Shown here piece by piece: positions 34,466 to 47,608 of a stretch of 64,000 bases of DNA (within the stretch, counting starts at the first letter, position 1; each line of letters starts with the position of its first letter). Under the pieces are notes generated by a model, which did not search any database, was not told where the DNA came from, and was given only the letters and a program-made list of their open reading frames with translations. A program made the translations under genes and the position numbers. Origin of the DNA: Crotalaria pallida (lineage: Eukaryota; Streptophyta; Magnoliopsida; Fabales; Fabaceae); contig CM075655.1 in NCBI GenBank assembly GCA_037953625.1, positions 122,953,001 through 123,017,000 on the forward strand, written 5' to 3'.

Positions 34466-36268
34466 TATTCAATTGTCTGTTTTCTCATTAATGAGATCGA
34501 TATAAGTCAAAAGACGCCTCTAGTATACTACTAGTACTGCTCTCTGAGGGTGTGTTTGTTTTGGTGATTTTGGGGAGGGGATTTTGGGAGGAGAGAAATC
34601 TTGTTTTTCTTCGTTTGGTTGGGGAGAGAAAATGAGGGGAGAGGGGGGAGAGAAAATATGGCGGGTCTCATGAAAAAATATTTTATGTCCTCAATAGAAG
34701 AGAAAATGGAGAGAAAACTGGAATTGACATATAAAATTACTCATCTGTTCTTCATTTATTCATTTAGTTTGACCTTTTCTTTTTTTAATTTTTTAATTTG
34801 AAAAAAATAAAGCATTTTTATTTTAATAAAAAAAAACTGTTTTTTTTAATATTTTGGACTCGAAATTTTTATTATTTAATAAATAATTGAATTAAAAAAA
34901 CTTTTGGTTATATAAAATATATATATACATGTGACAAAGAAAAAATATATTTATTTTTATTTTGTAAAATAAGGGTATAGTTGTCTATTGATAAATTTAT
35001 TGTTTTCTCTCTTTCCACTTTTCTCTTCAACCAAACAAAAGAAAAGAAAACTCAATTTTTCTCTCTTCCCAATTTCTTCACATTTTCTCTCATACCAAAC
35101 AACCATAAAATTTACTCGTTTTCTCACCATAATCTATCTTCCATATTTCTCTCTTTCCATTTTCTTTCCTACAACCAAACAAAGCATAAGCTTTTAAACA
35201 GTGTACTCCCTCCTTAAGGGGAAAAAATTAATTAAAGATGTTAATTGATTGTATGTATTTTTTTTAATTTATAAAAAAATAGAGGTATTTTAGAAAAGTA
35301 ATATTGAAAATGAAAAAAAATGAGATAATGATTTTTTTAGAGATGTTTTAAAAAAAAATAATATGAAAAATGAAACAAAATTTAATAAGATTAGTTAATA
35401 TTTTTTTATATTTAAAAAAATAGAAATACCATTTTTTTTTACAAACTACTTTATAAGTTTCTTTTGGAAAAAAAATTCCTTAATATAAGTACTGTATTAT
35501 TTTAATTTTTAATTGCCTTAGTTACTTCCTTTTTACAAGCACACTTATTTTGCTCAACATTTTTTAAGATGAATGTGCGTGGACTAAGAACTATACAGTA
35601 GTATGTGATTTATCATTTTTCTCCGCTTATTATCTCTCCTAATAATTAGATGCTGATAATAATTAGATGCTGATATAGTTGTAAAAGAAGTACTGTAATT
35701 AATATTATATCGATTTTTAAAGTGACAAATATTTAAGAATAAATTCATTTTGATAAAGTGACAATCATAAATATTATTGTATATTATATGAAAGAAGAGT
35801 AGTGGTTTTGAAAAAGTATATCAAATATTTAAAATTTTAAATATCACAAATAATATTACTCCCTCTGACTTTATATATAATCTTTTTTATTAAAAAAACA
35901 AAATTTTTTTAAAAAAATTAGTTACTATTATTAGTGATATTTATAATACAAAATTTGATATATTTTTTAAAATTATCCATTATTATTGAAATTTTAAGAA
36001 ATATAAAATAAATAGGAGTGTTTATGAAAAAATAATTAATACTATTAAAATTGGGTAGGAGTAGACTAGATACCTACTAGGAGTAGTAGTACATTACTAG
36101 TACTCTATCACTGTATCTCCCCCATCCACACACGTTCTCACATAGCACTAGTATTCACAATGTACACAGATTCTCATTGTGCATTTTTGGAGCAACAATC
36201 TATAAAAATGGTTATGACCGGTTTTTTTTAAAGGAAAAAAAATTAGGAAAAACAATTAGTATAAGTTA
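34466..36268. other. AT-rich DNA with a possible hAT-type MITE
   Basis: From about 34550 (gtgtgtttgttttggtga) to 35188 (ccaaacaaagc) there are inverted tgtttg/caaaca ends and ggggagagaaaatg versus cattttctctc arms. This resembles plant hAT-like MITEs, but no clean 8-bp duplication is visible. A degenerate Stowaway end lies near 35859. No gene is seen. Confidence 0.35.
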
Positions 36269-36552
36269 CTCCCTCCGGTCCTATATATAGGACATATTCT
36301 AGAAGTAATCTTTGGTCCTATATATAAGACATTTTGTATTTTCTATGCATCATTTATTGTTTTTTCTCTTTTTTGCCCTTATTAAATGCATGTGTTTTTT
36401 TTTGTTCATTAATGAGTGTGAATTTTTCAAGAAAAGTGGAGAGGGTAAAATTGTAATGTTACAATATATTCTCATAGAATTCATAAAACTAACTACTTTT
36501 CTTGATCTGAGGAATATGGTTAAGTATGTCTTATATATAGGACAGGAGGAAG
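36269..36552. mobile_element. Stowaway MITE
   Basis: Ends ctccctccggtcctatatat and its complement (right end ...ataggacaggaggaag), with TA at both flanks; 284 bases. Confidence 0.8.
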
Positions 36553-37242
36553 TAACATTTATTCGTTTTTGAGAATTTAAAAAAAAATTATTTTCCAATA
36601 TTTTTTATATACTTTTAGTTGTTTATTATCTAGTGTTCCAAATGCGCATGTTAGCATTTGCCAAAATATCACAGTATGTTTTATTAACTAAAAAATGATT
36701 TTGTTAATACATGGTACAATCAGAAATCCTCGATGAAACTTTTAGCGGCCAACGGGACCATAAAAATAAGAGACATACTATGTTTTAGGAAAATGCTAAC
36801 AAGTATTATTATACATACTAAAAAATCAAATGTGGTTTAGAAATATTGAAAAATGTTGTTTTTTAAGTTTTCAAGAAAAAAAAGAATTGAGAGTTGTTCT
36901 TTTTTTTAAAAAAAAAACTTTTAAAAGGGCATTTGTTAACAATATCCTGTATTTTATTTCAAAAAATATGTTATTTCATGTGTCATTTGTTGTGGTTGGT
37001 TGAAAAGAATTTTGTTTATTAAATTTTGAACTTAAACAATATAATATTTTTTCAACTAATTACACCCAATAACACATGGATAATGGCACACTTTTTGAAA
37101 CAGAAGATGTGCTCTCCGAAGATAGATAGTTAACCCCAATGATCGGTTTAATGTATTTTAACCATAAAAGTAGTTATATCTTAAAGGCTTGTTTGATGGA
37201 CACAAGAAAAAAACATTATAGACTAGTATGTCATATATGATA
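36553..37242. other. AT-rich spacer
   Basis: No coding or structural signal recognised. Confidence 0.3.
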
Positions 37243-37593
37243 CTTCCTCCGTTTCACAATGTTTGGCCTTTTGGGTCTGGGCACACAGATTAAGAAATTG
37301 TTAATTATTGTAAGTATTATGTATAGTTTGTCTAAAATGTCCCTATTTAATTCTTATTGAAAATTGTAATAGTATTTAATTTTTAATAGTAAGTGTGTCC
37401 ATTAATTAATGTATATTGGTTTAGAGATGAGAGATATGATAAAAGTAGAATTAATGAGGAGTAAGAGAAATGATTGAATAAAAGGTTAATATTGAAAAAA
37501 AAAAATATGTTTGTGTATTGAAAATGTAAAAGGCCAAACATTGTGAAACAAGAAAAAAATGCTAAAAGGCCAAACATTGTGAAACGGAGGGAG
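37243..37593. mobile_element. Stowaway MITE with a duplicated inner end
   Basis: The left end cttcctccgtttcacaatgt pairs with the right end ...acattgtgaaacggagggag, with TA flanks. The sequence aaaggccaaacattgtgaaac occurs twice at the right side, 34 bases apart, so the right terminus was partly duplicated. Length 351. Confidence 0.85.
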
Positions 37594-38471
37594 TATATTA
37601 TTATTTTTAATGTAGTGAGTCAGCAGGATATGATAGTGTTATCCTATTGGCATATACTTTGATGTATGACTAGTTTATTTTCTACTGTATGCCAGAAGCT
37701 GAGTTAGAAATAAGCAACATATGATAGTTTAGCTTTTCTCCTTATACCCTCAAAGATTAACGCTATGTCACCACCGTCATCATATTGTCACCACCATCAC
37801 AATCTCATCAATATCATCATTATCTAGCATACACCAAACATTACACAGAATAAAGTTATCATACTCATATCTTGCTATCTTACTTTTTTTTTGCTCTCTA
37901 TATTATCTTTGTCTTTATTACTAATCTAATGTTAATAGATGCTTTAGAGACATTGTTTGGGAAAAATAAAATATATATTTTGTCTTAAAAGTTGTTGTTT
38001 TACAATATTGAATAATGTTATATTTAATTTTCAATGCTAAATTTCTTCATTTTGGTCGTGAGCTCTTCCTGATGGTTTTTTAGGTGGGTTTTTTTTTTAA
38101 TAAATAAATAAATTCTCTAACCTTAATTTTTGAAAAGAATGTTTTCAGGGTTATTTTTTTTAATTTTAATAATATTATTTTATTTTGCTTAAAATAACAA
38201 TTCACTTGTGACAATATTTAATACAATCCATTTTATTATTCTTCCTAAGTCCCATTCAATTATCAATCCTATCACACTAATATTACCGATTCTCAACAAA
38301 GTCGTGTTATGTACATAAAGGTTGCTTAAAACGTTACAACCAAATTCCCCAAGATACATGTTAGCTTTTGCAATTTTTGTCCCAGAAAAGCAAAAACGTA
38401 AAAGGAAAGTTAGCTTTTATCATTGTTACTTGTTAGTATTACACTATTACTAACTAAAAAATAATTATATT

Positions 38472-38507
<36 letters not shown>

Positions 38508-40020
38508 CATTATGAATTTTATTTTTGTTTAATATAAATATAAAATTTTTAGAGGCAACCTCATAAATTGTTATCCGTAGGTTTCAAATTCGCAATCTGA
38601 AAAAGAGTTCTCTCCACTTATGGGTAAGGCTCCCTAAACTTCACTGCTAGGTGAAGCTTGTGTGTCTAATTAAAATCCACGTTGAATCAGTTGCTTAAAT
38701 CCATAAGCTCCCACCTAGCCGTGGAGCTTTTCTAGGACGGTTGCTCCCTAAACAATACACACTGAATATGAAATATGGTTAAGATTATTACACAGTTGCT
38801 CCAAATTTATGCACTTTAATAAATGTACTTAGAGAAATCTCACTCTTAGTCTTAGACTCTTAGATATCGCACCTTTCTCTCTTGTGTTAAATAAAAATAT
38901 TTTTTGCATATCCAATTGCTGAGATATCACAACTTGGATTTAACTTATGACACTTGTTAATGAATATAAAAGAAATAGATGAAATGTTGGAAAATTAAGT
39001 TCAACCATTTTTGTGATATTAAGCTTACCTACCGTTTTTGATAAAAAAATAAATAATTTTTAAAATTTTTTTTTAAACAATGTTTAAAGGCTGTTATTAA
39101 TATTATTTTTAACTTAGTTTAAAAATAATTATAGGGATAAATTTCTCTCCACCTATAATCATAATAATAATAATTTTGTTAATAATTAAGATTAAATCAA
39201 TGTATTATTAGTAGGCAATGCAATGAAGCTTAAGCTGAAGCTTAAGATGATTTGCAGGGCATCCAACTTTAGTGCGTGGGCCATCAAAATTCTCATGTTC
39301 CAAATATCGCTATCCAATATCCATTCGCTCGTAAAATTAAAAATAAAAATTTAAAAAAAAAAAAAAAAGGTTAAAAACACGAGGGTAAAGTAGGGAACTC
39401 GTTCTTATCCTTAATATTACGTGGAGGGAAAATCAATAGCTAACTGTATCTATCCACCGACCACCGACCGGCCTCTCTGCCTACTAAGAATAATTAAAAA
39501 ATAGGTACTGCATCAGATAATAATGAAAATGAAACAAAATACATTACTTATCAATTAAAGAATCATTTTACTACCTGATCAGTGATCAATGCCCTTTCAA
39601 TTCCATTTCACTAACCCTCAACCAACCAACCAACCAACACCATCATGCAACAGATTTTACTTCCTATTATAGCACCACTAATAGACAACTAGTTATGTTA
39701 TTGTCATGTATAATCATGGCTTACGCATGTTCCTTAAAAATATAGATTAGAAATTCATACACAAATGTTTTTTTTTCTTAATGGACCAAAATATCTTCGA
39801 TGAGATTGAGATCAATCATATTCCAAATGCTAGAATTAAACTACGGCTAGTGACAAAGTTCACTATATCTTTAACGCAATTATAATAAATCCAAAATTTG
39901 AAGTTGAGGTCACTGATTAAGCTAAATAAACCTCTATCACTAATTCACATGATCGGTGGTAAATATAATTTATTCAAAAAAAAAAACTTAAATTATCAAA
40001 ATTCTAAATTAAAAAACATA
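37594..40020. other. Gene-free DNA
   Basis: Holds a (TA)n tract at 38478-38506. A GC-richer patch at about 38550-38680 contains a B-box-like gtaggtttcaaattcgcaatc and could be a decayed SINE. A (CCAA)n run lies near 39620. No gene is recognised. Confidence 0.35.
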
Positions 40021-40288
40021 CTTCTTCCATTTCATTTTTAAGTATTTTTTAACATTAAAAATTTGTTCTTATATAAGTGTCCTTTTAAAAACTCAACACA
40101 ACGTTAATTACTCTTTTACAATTTCATTATCACCTAATTTAGAATAGAGGTAATAAGCTGAAAATATAGTCAATATAATTATAGGAGAGATACATGTCAA
40201 ATTACGTAAACACCACGTTAATAACATTTCTTAATTATATTCTAACACTATATACCCTAAAAAAACATTTAAGATGAAACGAATGGAG
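40021..40288. mobile_element. Stowaway-like MITE (diverged)
   Basis: Left end cttcttccatttcattttta, right end ...agatgaaacgaatggag, TA on both sides, 268 bases. The ends are diverged from the CTCCCTCCGT consensus. Confidence 0.6.
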
Positions 40289-42557
40289 TACTGATCATGA
40301 GCCAGGGGTATAAACAATTAAACCATAGTAAAATTCTACCAGTAAGACAAAACATGGTTGAGTAATACTAATAGTTTAGCTGCTTAATGTTGTCGCCTTT
40401 AGTTGGAAAACAAATTTTATGCATTATCTGAAAAAGATTATAAGAGAATATATATGTATTCTGCATGGCCGGCCCTGGTGGTGGGCAAGTGGTGTTCAGG
40501 CCTAGGGTAAAAAAATAGGGGGGCCAAACAAAATATTTGGTATCTATACATTTATATATATAAAAAAAAAAACCTATTTCTTGGTATTCATTTTATTATT
40601 TAGTTTATTATTATTAAAGTTATTATATTTGTACTTACGTAATTTGTTGATTGCATTTAATGATTTAGATTCCTGAATGTTAATAATATTTCATTTTATA
40701 AAAAATTTACTTGAAAATAAAAAATATTTATAAGGGGCTTTTTTTTTCCGCCTAGGGCCTTGAATATATCAGGACAGACCTTGGTATTATGCTTATCTAA
40801 ACCATTTCGTTGCTTTTGATTTTTAACTTTATACATGTAACGTTAAAAGAAAAAATTATACGTATAACTTTTGCATATTTTTTCAGAAAGAAAGGGGGAA
40901 AAAAGGAAAGCAACCGCAAACAAATAAAATTCCCATATGGGAATAGTGGTTGAACTGTTTTGGTCCGAAATAATATTGCTCGAACCTGACAAACATAATG
41001 ATATGTTCTATCATTATATAAAATGGATAATTTGGACTTGAACAATCACTTTTAAATCTCCAAATACTCCTAAGTCCCAAAATTTTGTGATCTGACCTGA
41101 CCTGATCGAGCTCGGGTTGACCAGGCCAATCAAAACTTAATAGTGCAACATGTTTTGCCATCTCAAGTGGCCTTGAAAATGCCATTGTGATTCTATAAAA
41201 AAAAATGCCATTGTGATGGTTTTGGCCGTTTAGGGATAATCAGAAAATGAAACATGGTAGTGGCAATGCACGATGATAACAATAATTATTGTAAGTATAT
41301 GTTAGAGTGGAATGGAGAATAATTGTTAATGGGAGAAAATGTATATTACTATGCGCAAGTAGTTAAACAATTGGATGATGTATTGTCTTAAATGCACCTC
41401 TATATGTAAGAATAATTTGAGAAAATAAAGCACTATTATCTTATATGCATCAATTATAAATGTATAATTTATATGTATGACTTTTATTTAAAAACCAATT
41501 TGCTTAGTACTGTGAATAATGTATGTTGTCCTGAAAGTATAAATCTCAATCATCATAAGCGTAAATGATTAAGAATCTGATAAAATAAGGTTATGGTTGA
41601 AAAAAAATTAAAAACATTACTCATTAGTTTATTATACAGTATCAACTTGTACCCTAAAAATACTACTAATTAATGAGTTAAAGAAAAAAAGAGATAAGTA
41701 CATAAATTTTAAATTTTTTATAGACAAAAAAAAAATACTTATTTAACATACGAAGAAATAATGAAATTAGTTGTCTAAATATAATTACAGTACCTTTTTA
41801 GTTTAAATAGATGTACAGTAACAGTACTTACCTTTTTGGGGGCAAATAGTCAAATACTACTCATCGATAACAAAAGCAGTTTCTAGAATGACTGAATGAG
41901 GGAGGCATATGGCTTTCCACAATCTCTGCTCCTTAAAGAGTCGGTGTATAACAGAGCTGCAAACATTAAACGAGGAAAGGGTAAGGCATTAATTATTCGG
42001 TACAACTAAAAGAGTGGGTGTCATGTTTGAGTCTATGTGTTATTACTAAGTGCATAAGTTCATTACTAAATCTTTAGAAAAAAGATTTTTATTTTTTTTA
42101 AACCGATACTTATAAATAAATTAAAATATAGTTATTTAATTTTTCAATACACTCTTACTGTTTATATTACAGTATCTTATATTATGCATCGATGCAAGAT
42201 GCACATGATAGAAAAACTGATTATATCGTATTTATACTACCAGTGTTCTCCAAGTAAATACTTTGACAGCATATAAGTAGCGATCTATCGTCGGAATAAA
42301 TCTGAGATAAATATCAAGAATTAATGAAATAAGATTTTAAAAGTATTAAGAACAACCAATTGCAAGTAGGAGATCACAAACATCTAAATTCTAAACCGTT
42401 TATGGGAACAAGAATACAGAAAGCATATATTCTTCACTAATAAAGTGTACAGATAGAAAGTGAGAATCGAAGAAAATATTTAGGGTGAGGACACTGATCT
42501 AATTCCCACACACATATACATATATAGATTTTAGACAAGTTATTTATATAAATAGTA
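40289..42557. other. Gene-free DNA with a possible hAT remnant
   Basis: At about 40469-40785 the sequence starts ggccggccctgg, contains gcctaggg in both halves and ends caggacagacc. This resembles plant hAT elements with GGGCCGG(C/T)CCTG ends, but it is decayed. The rest is AT-rich with no gene. Confidence 0.35.
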
Positions 42558-42832
42558 CTCCCTCGGTCTTATTTATAAGCAAAAAAAAAAAAACATTTCA
42601 TTAATGATTTTGAATATAAGCAAAAATTAACCAACTTTCTATTCTCAAATTCAACCATTCTTAAAATATTCCTACAAAGTGGTTGCAACATTTAATTTTT
42701 GTTTCATTCGAAATGCAAGATTCATAAAGTAGTCAATTTTTCTATGAATTTGAGAAAATTAAATGCACTCAACTAACTTTCTTAATACTTGTGAAATTAG
42801 TTTTTTTTGCTTAAAAACAAGACCGGAAGGAG
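42558..42832. mobile_element. Stowaway MITE
   Basis: Left end ctccctcggtcttatttata, right end ...aacaagaccggaaggag, TA flanks, 275 bases. Confidence 0.75.
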
Positions 42833-43636
42833 TAAGGAGTATATTTGATCATCCAGTATACACATATACTTCTTAATTGTTGTTTATAGAATCTGTGAAT
42901 CTAGACCACATTACTGGTTAGTCCTAATCTTTAGAATCCATAACAATTTGAGGGAGATCTCTCTCCTTCGTCACCATCATTACATACTTAAGGATCTTGC
43001 AGAAACAACTAGCTTGATGTCAATTTACATTCTTTGTTTGGATTTTCTTAAACGAACAAAAAATTATAAAAAAAATATTCTTGCACCTGAAAACTAAATA
43101 TTTCAAACATTAAAGTAGTGGATTTGATTTATCAATATATTTTTATCATATTAAAACTAATAATTGCGATTAAGCAAACTTTTTTATTTTTATTTTTATT
43201 CGTTGTATTGCATAGGTTGTTGATTTTTTTAAGCAAGAGAAAAATATTTCAAAAAGTTGATTACATGATGAAAACGCTTTTGGAAACTCTTTCTGTTTTA
43301 ATTTATAAGCTAATTTTTCGATTTCTAGATGATATTAATTTATTATTTTTTACAAAGATATTTATTTACTTAATTTTTGTAGAGTACTGATAACAATTAT
43401 TATAGAGATAATTTATAAAAAAAATCAAATATTATTAATTTATGTGCCACTAACCAATCTTAATCAACTTTCTTAATTCTTACCAATTCTTTTAAAAAAA
43501 TATATATATTATGAACCGGAAATAGCACTTTACATGTTATCTAGAGACAAATTTCCGGTAGATAAAAAAAAAAAAAAGGACAAACCGGTTGATGTAAGAT
43601 TCATTGAATAAGCCGCAATATCTCTTTTTTATATCA
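42833..43636. other. AT-rich spacer before the duplicated block
   Basis: No feature recognised. The open frame at 43118-43390 is Phe/Leu/Ile-rich, as expected from AT-rich DNA, and has no family motif. Confidence 0.35.
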
Positions 43637-46600
43637 AGTTATCAACACTAACAATACATGATTATTCCCTAAAAAAAAAAACAATACATGATTATTGGTT
43701 TATAAAAAAATTACACGATTAATGGTAATTTAGGAATTTTTATATAATATATATATATATATATATTAGAAATTTGGTTTTTAAAAAATTAGAAAAACTG
43801 ATTGATTGTCGAAGATTTTCTTTACTAGTCAACTTAGTCATTTTTAACGTTTTACTGAACGAATATCTGGGTCACTTTAATTTATATATCAAACAATTTT
43901 GATCTACATTTGAGATTTTGAGAACCATTTGGGTTTCTTTAATTTATTCTTTTTCAAAGGCCGTAAACATGAAAATTTGCGGAAAATATCTGTTTGCTCT
44001 AATTTTAAATAATAATAAAAAAAACATATTATACACACAATAAATTGGTTCAGTGAATCAATAATTAATTTTTTTGTGTTCTACATTAGCACTATAGGCG
44101 TAAATTGAATACTTTACATTATAAAAATTCAGATTGAATTAGCTCGGGTGATTGGTGTTTTGTATTCTGATTTTCTTATAAAAAAAATTAAAATAGTTCT
44201 GAATAGATTAAAAAAAATATGAAATATGAAAAAAAAACAATATATAGGAAAATTAGATTGGCTCTATTGTGTTGTTTTAATTATTTAAAAAAGAAACACA
44301 CATATATGCATGAAAAAAAAACACAATGTATAGGAAAATTAGATTGGCTCTATTGTGTTGTTTTAATTATTTAAAACAGAAACACACACATAGATGAGTA
44401 ATTAAATATTACTTGTTATGGACCGGTGTCACGAATCAATGAGCAGCGGTATCACGGAGTAATAAACACTAGTAACATGAGCCAACAAGCACAGATTGAT
44501 TGGGAGTATTCGGTTTAACGATTATAAACAGCTCATGGTTATTGCGACTCGTAATTGCATTCATACACCATTATTTCTAGGAGATGTTATTCTCTGGATT
44601 CCCCCACAACCATAATAATGGCCATAATAGTCCATCATGACTCATCATAATCTTCACCATATAAATATTCGTAGTGGCAAAGGTATGAACCGACTCTCAG
44701 CTCTCGTTTTACACGGGCACATACACCATCCCAAATACCTTGACTAAGCTGACGGTATTCTTTGATCGAGAGCCCGTACACTGTCATACATCAACAAAAT
44801 ACCCCACCACATCACTCAAACCAATCCATCTCATACTACATCAAAACCATCCAAAATATTCATAAACACCATGATTCAACATCAACCAATGTGAAGTAGT
44901 AACTAATTGTCAGGGTGTTATTGTTGAGGACACGCTAGTTAGGAATTTCTTGTTGGTAAAATAGAGAAGATAAAATCATTATGACAAGAAAGGCTAGATT
45001 ACCATCATGGCATATACATTGGTTATTGTTCCATCTAGATGTGGCCTACCTGATTTTGTTCGCATTGGTCCAATTTGAGTTTAGACTATGATGGTGAAAT
45101 GTCCAGAAGGCCATACTTAAAAGAAATTGTCACTACTAGAAAAAAGGGATTTAAAATCGGGATTTCGAAATCGGTCGTTAAAAAACCGAGTTAAAAAAAA
45201 CGCGGTGGCAATTTTGTAAATAAAAATTAACTTTTAAAATTGGTCAATAGGTTGACCGATTTCGTAAGTCTGAAAAGTTTTTTTTTTAATTTTTAAACTT
45301 TTCGAAATCGGTCACTATAACGACCGATTTCGTAAGTGGATTCGAAATCGGTCAAAGACGAACGATTTCGTAAGTCTGAAAAGTTTTTTTTTTTTAATTT
45401 TAAAAAATTTTCAAAATCGATCACTAAAACGACCGATTTCGTAAGTGGATTAAGACGAACGATTTCGTAAGTCTGAAAAGTTTATTTTTTTTAATTTTAA
45501 AAAATTTTCTAAATCGGTCACTATAACGACCGATTTCGTAAGCCTGAAAAGTTTTTTTTTTTAATTTTATTAAAATATTTTCGAAATCGGACACTATAAC
45601 GAAAATTTCGTAAGTCTGAAAAGTTTTTTTTTTTAATTTTAAAATTTTTTCGAAATCGGTCTCTATAACTACCGATTTCGTAAGTCTGAATTTTTTTTTT
45701 TAAATTTTATTAAAATATTTTCGAAATCGGTCACTATAACGACCGATTTCGTAAGTCTGAAAAGCTTTTTTTTTTAATTTTAAAAATTTTTCTAAATCGG
45801 TCACTATAACGACCGATTTCGTAAGTCCGAACTTTATCTTAATAGCGGGATACGAAAGGCTCACACTCATAATTTTTTTTCTCTCAAACAGTTTCACTCA
45901 TTTCTCTTCTCATACTTCGCCTCTTCTCTCTGTTGCTCACCTCTTCACTTCCCTCTTCCCTCTTCCATCTTCACCTCTTCACCGCCGCTCTTTTCATTTG
46001 GTTATATTCCTAAGCATAATTTATTTTTTTTTAAAAAAACCCAGCAATTAAAATCGGTCACCGTGACCGAGTTAGAAAAATCTTTTAAAATCGGTCGTTT
46101 GACCGATTTTAAAAGTCTGACTTTTAACATCGCTGTTTTCCACATCGCCTCAACGACCGATTTTAAAAGTCCAAAATGACCGATTTTAAAGGTGTTTTTT
46201 CCAGTAGTGTGTTTTTTGCCCCCTTTTCGATTTTTTTTGCCTCCATTTCATATTTTCGTGAACCAAAATATCCTTTAAGGTGTTAAAATTTCTGGTACTA
46301 TGAAACCAGAAAAGGCTCTCCGGTATTGATGAACCGGAATAACTTTAGAACTCTTTCCGATTTTTCTGAACTGGAATGTTTCTGGTACGACAGAACCAGA
46401 AAGGTTAAGAAAATATGAATTGGATCTGCCTTCGTCCTCTCTCGTTCATCCCGTGTTCCATGTCAGTTTGCTGCGCCCATACCACGGTGGTTCAAAGGAG
46501 ATAGCCACCGCCACGCCGCCACCGTTGACAGCAACACCACCATCGTCAACCGCAAGCTACACGCCTACAATGATAGTGGGTTCGGTTGTTTGTGGATCTC

Positions 46601-46637
46601 ATTTGGGTGAGGCCGAATCAAACCACCACGGTGTCGA
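43637..46637 (+). repeat. Long-range duplication, copy 1 (partner 60968-64000)
   Basis: From agttatcaacactaacaat at 43637 the sequence matches 60968 onward to the window end, in the same orientation and about 17.35 kb away. Differences are scattered substitutions plus (TA)n and homopolymer length changes. The first 1.35 kb contains a short tandem duplication (gaaaattagattggctcta at about 44248 and 44335) and no identifiable gene. The rest holds the MULE/CACTA nest. Confidence 0.9.
45131..46209. mobile_element. Non-autonomous CACTA element with hairpin array (copy 1)
   Basis: Terminal repeats cactactagaaaaaa (left) and the complement of ttttttccagtagtg (right) match with one mismatch. The 3-bp target duplication tgt is exact (45128-45130 and 46210-46212). 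Length 1079. Between about 45240 and 45830 is an array of units of roughly 60 bases. Most contain aaatcggtcactataacgaccgattt, here given as the halves aaatcggtc and gaccgattt around an 8-base loop. Units are separated by gtaagtctgaaaag plus a T-tract. On the right side the same core appears as aaaatcggtc/gaccgatttt. No transposase is encoded. The array-spanning open frames are by-products. Confidence 0.9.
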
Positions 46638-46761
46638 TAAGGAGAAGACACCACTGGTGTGGGTGGGACCGAATCGAACCATCACAGTGTTGAGAAGGAG
46701 AAGAGAGGGAAGGGGTTCTCGAACCAGGAAAAGAAAACGAGAAGGAGAAGGGGCAATCTGA
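46414..46761 (+). pseudogene. Captured Ty3/gypsy integrase C-terminal fragment (copy 1)
   Basis: The frame reads YELDLPSSSLVHPVFHVSLL then RPYHGG. This is the hallmark end of gypsy integrase (L.LP....IHPVFHVS.L). The following ~80 residues are Thr/Pro-rich, then Arg/Glu-rich, to a stop at 46761. No upstream integrase core is present, because MULE arm sequence precedes it. It lies between the MULE arms, so it is cargo of that element. Confidence 0.75.
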
Positions 46762-47128
46762 GTTTCATATTTTTTTTCCGGTTCTCCAGTACCGGAAATA
46801 TTTCGGTTCTGCAATATCGGAAATTTTCCGGTTCATCAATACCGAAAAAATTTTGATTCATCAATACCGGAAAGTCTTTTCCGATTTCACATTATCGGAA
46901 GTGTTAACACCCAACAGGATATTTTGATCCACGAAAATATGAAATGGAGGCTAAAAAGTCGAAAATGAGAGACAAAAAGCAATTTCCATACTTAAAACCG
47001 CGTTGCAAAAATGTTGTCTAGGCCCGCACCATGGAGGCCGCATGCTTGTGTGTGCCAACCCGACAACTATTGTTTATATAAAAATTTAAAAAAAAAAAAA
47101 ACTCTAACCAACACACATGAATAACATA

Positions 47129-47460
47129 GGCTCTGTTCGGCAATACAAGCTAGGAGCTTTTTAGCTAGCTAGGAGCTTTTAGATTCAGTCAATAAGCTAC
47201 TAGTCCCGTTCGGTGAACACAAATTAAAAGGAGCTTATAGCTTTTAAAAAAGGAGCTTGTAGCTTTTGAAAGCTAGCTTTTAGAAAGCTACTTGAAGTAG
47301 CTTTCTAGAAACTAAACTAGCTTTCAATAATTCATATACCAATTATATCCTCAAACAAAATTCAAAATTATTTTACTACCCTTTAATTAATTATTAATTA
47401 TAATTTAATAATTTTGTTATAATTAAGTAATTAACTACGTAATTAATAAATTAAAAAAAT
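47129..47460. mobile_element. MITE, left half only (truncated by tandem duplication)
   Basis: Starts ggctctgttcggcaatacaa like the complete copy at 49606, and ends at the duplication junction. Confidence 0.75.
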
Positions 47461-47608
47461 GACAAGAAAGGCTAGATTACCATCATGGCATATACATTGG
47501 TTATTGTTCCATCTAGATGTGGCCTACCTGATTTTGTTCGCATTGGTCCAATTTGAGTTTAGACTATGATGGTGAAATGTCCAGAAGGCCATACTTAAAA
47601 GAGATTGT

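Larger units (their letters stand above)
45123..46985. mobile_element. Mutator-like element carrying a gypsy fragment, interrupted by CACTA (copy 1)
   Basis: The outer TIRs pair gaaattg...(CACTA)...ttttttgcc..cttttcga..gcctccatttc on the left with the complement ending ...gaaatggaggc...gcaattt on the right, over about 200 bases. The direct repeat ccatacttaaaa (45111-45122 and 46986-46997, 12 bases shared) flanks it, consistent with a 9-12-base Mutator duplication. Without the CACTA insert it is about 780 bases. Both arms carry several ccggttc.tcaataccgg-type repeats. The middle holds a captured Ty3/gypsy integrase tail. Confidence 0.75.
44983..47460 (+). repeat. 2.48-kb tandem duplication, unit 1
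   Basis: Unit 1 is followed directly by unit 2, offset 2477-2478 bases and nearly identical; by eye I see one substitution and a few homopolymer length changes. The left boundary reads tcattatgacaagaaagg. The junction reads aattaaaaaaatgacaagaa and lies inside a MITE that is cut at 47460. Confidence 0.95.

Noticed and set aside
45240..45840. Regular repeat array resembling a CRISPR array
   Set aside because: Units are hairpin plus T-tract in a CACTA element of a plant; the spacers are low-complexity, not unique.
45700..45897. Open frame with repeated peptide (YEIGRYSDRFRKYFN); also at 48178-48375 and 62758-63090
   Set aside because: It is the translation of the CACTA hairpin array; the peptide repeats follow the DNA repeat and carry no independent coding signal.
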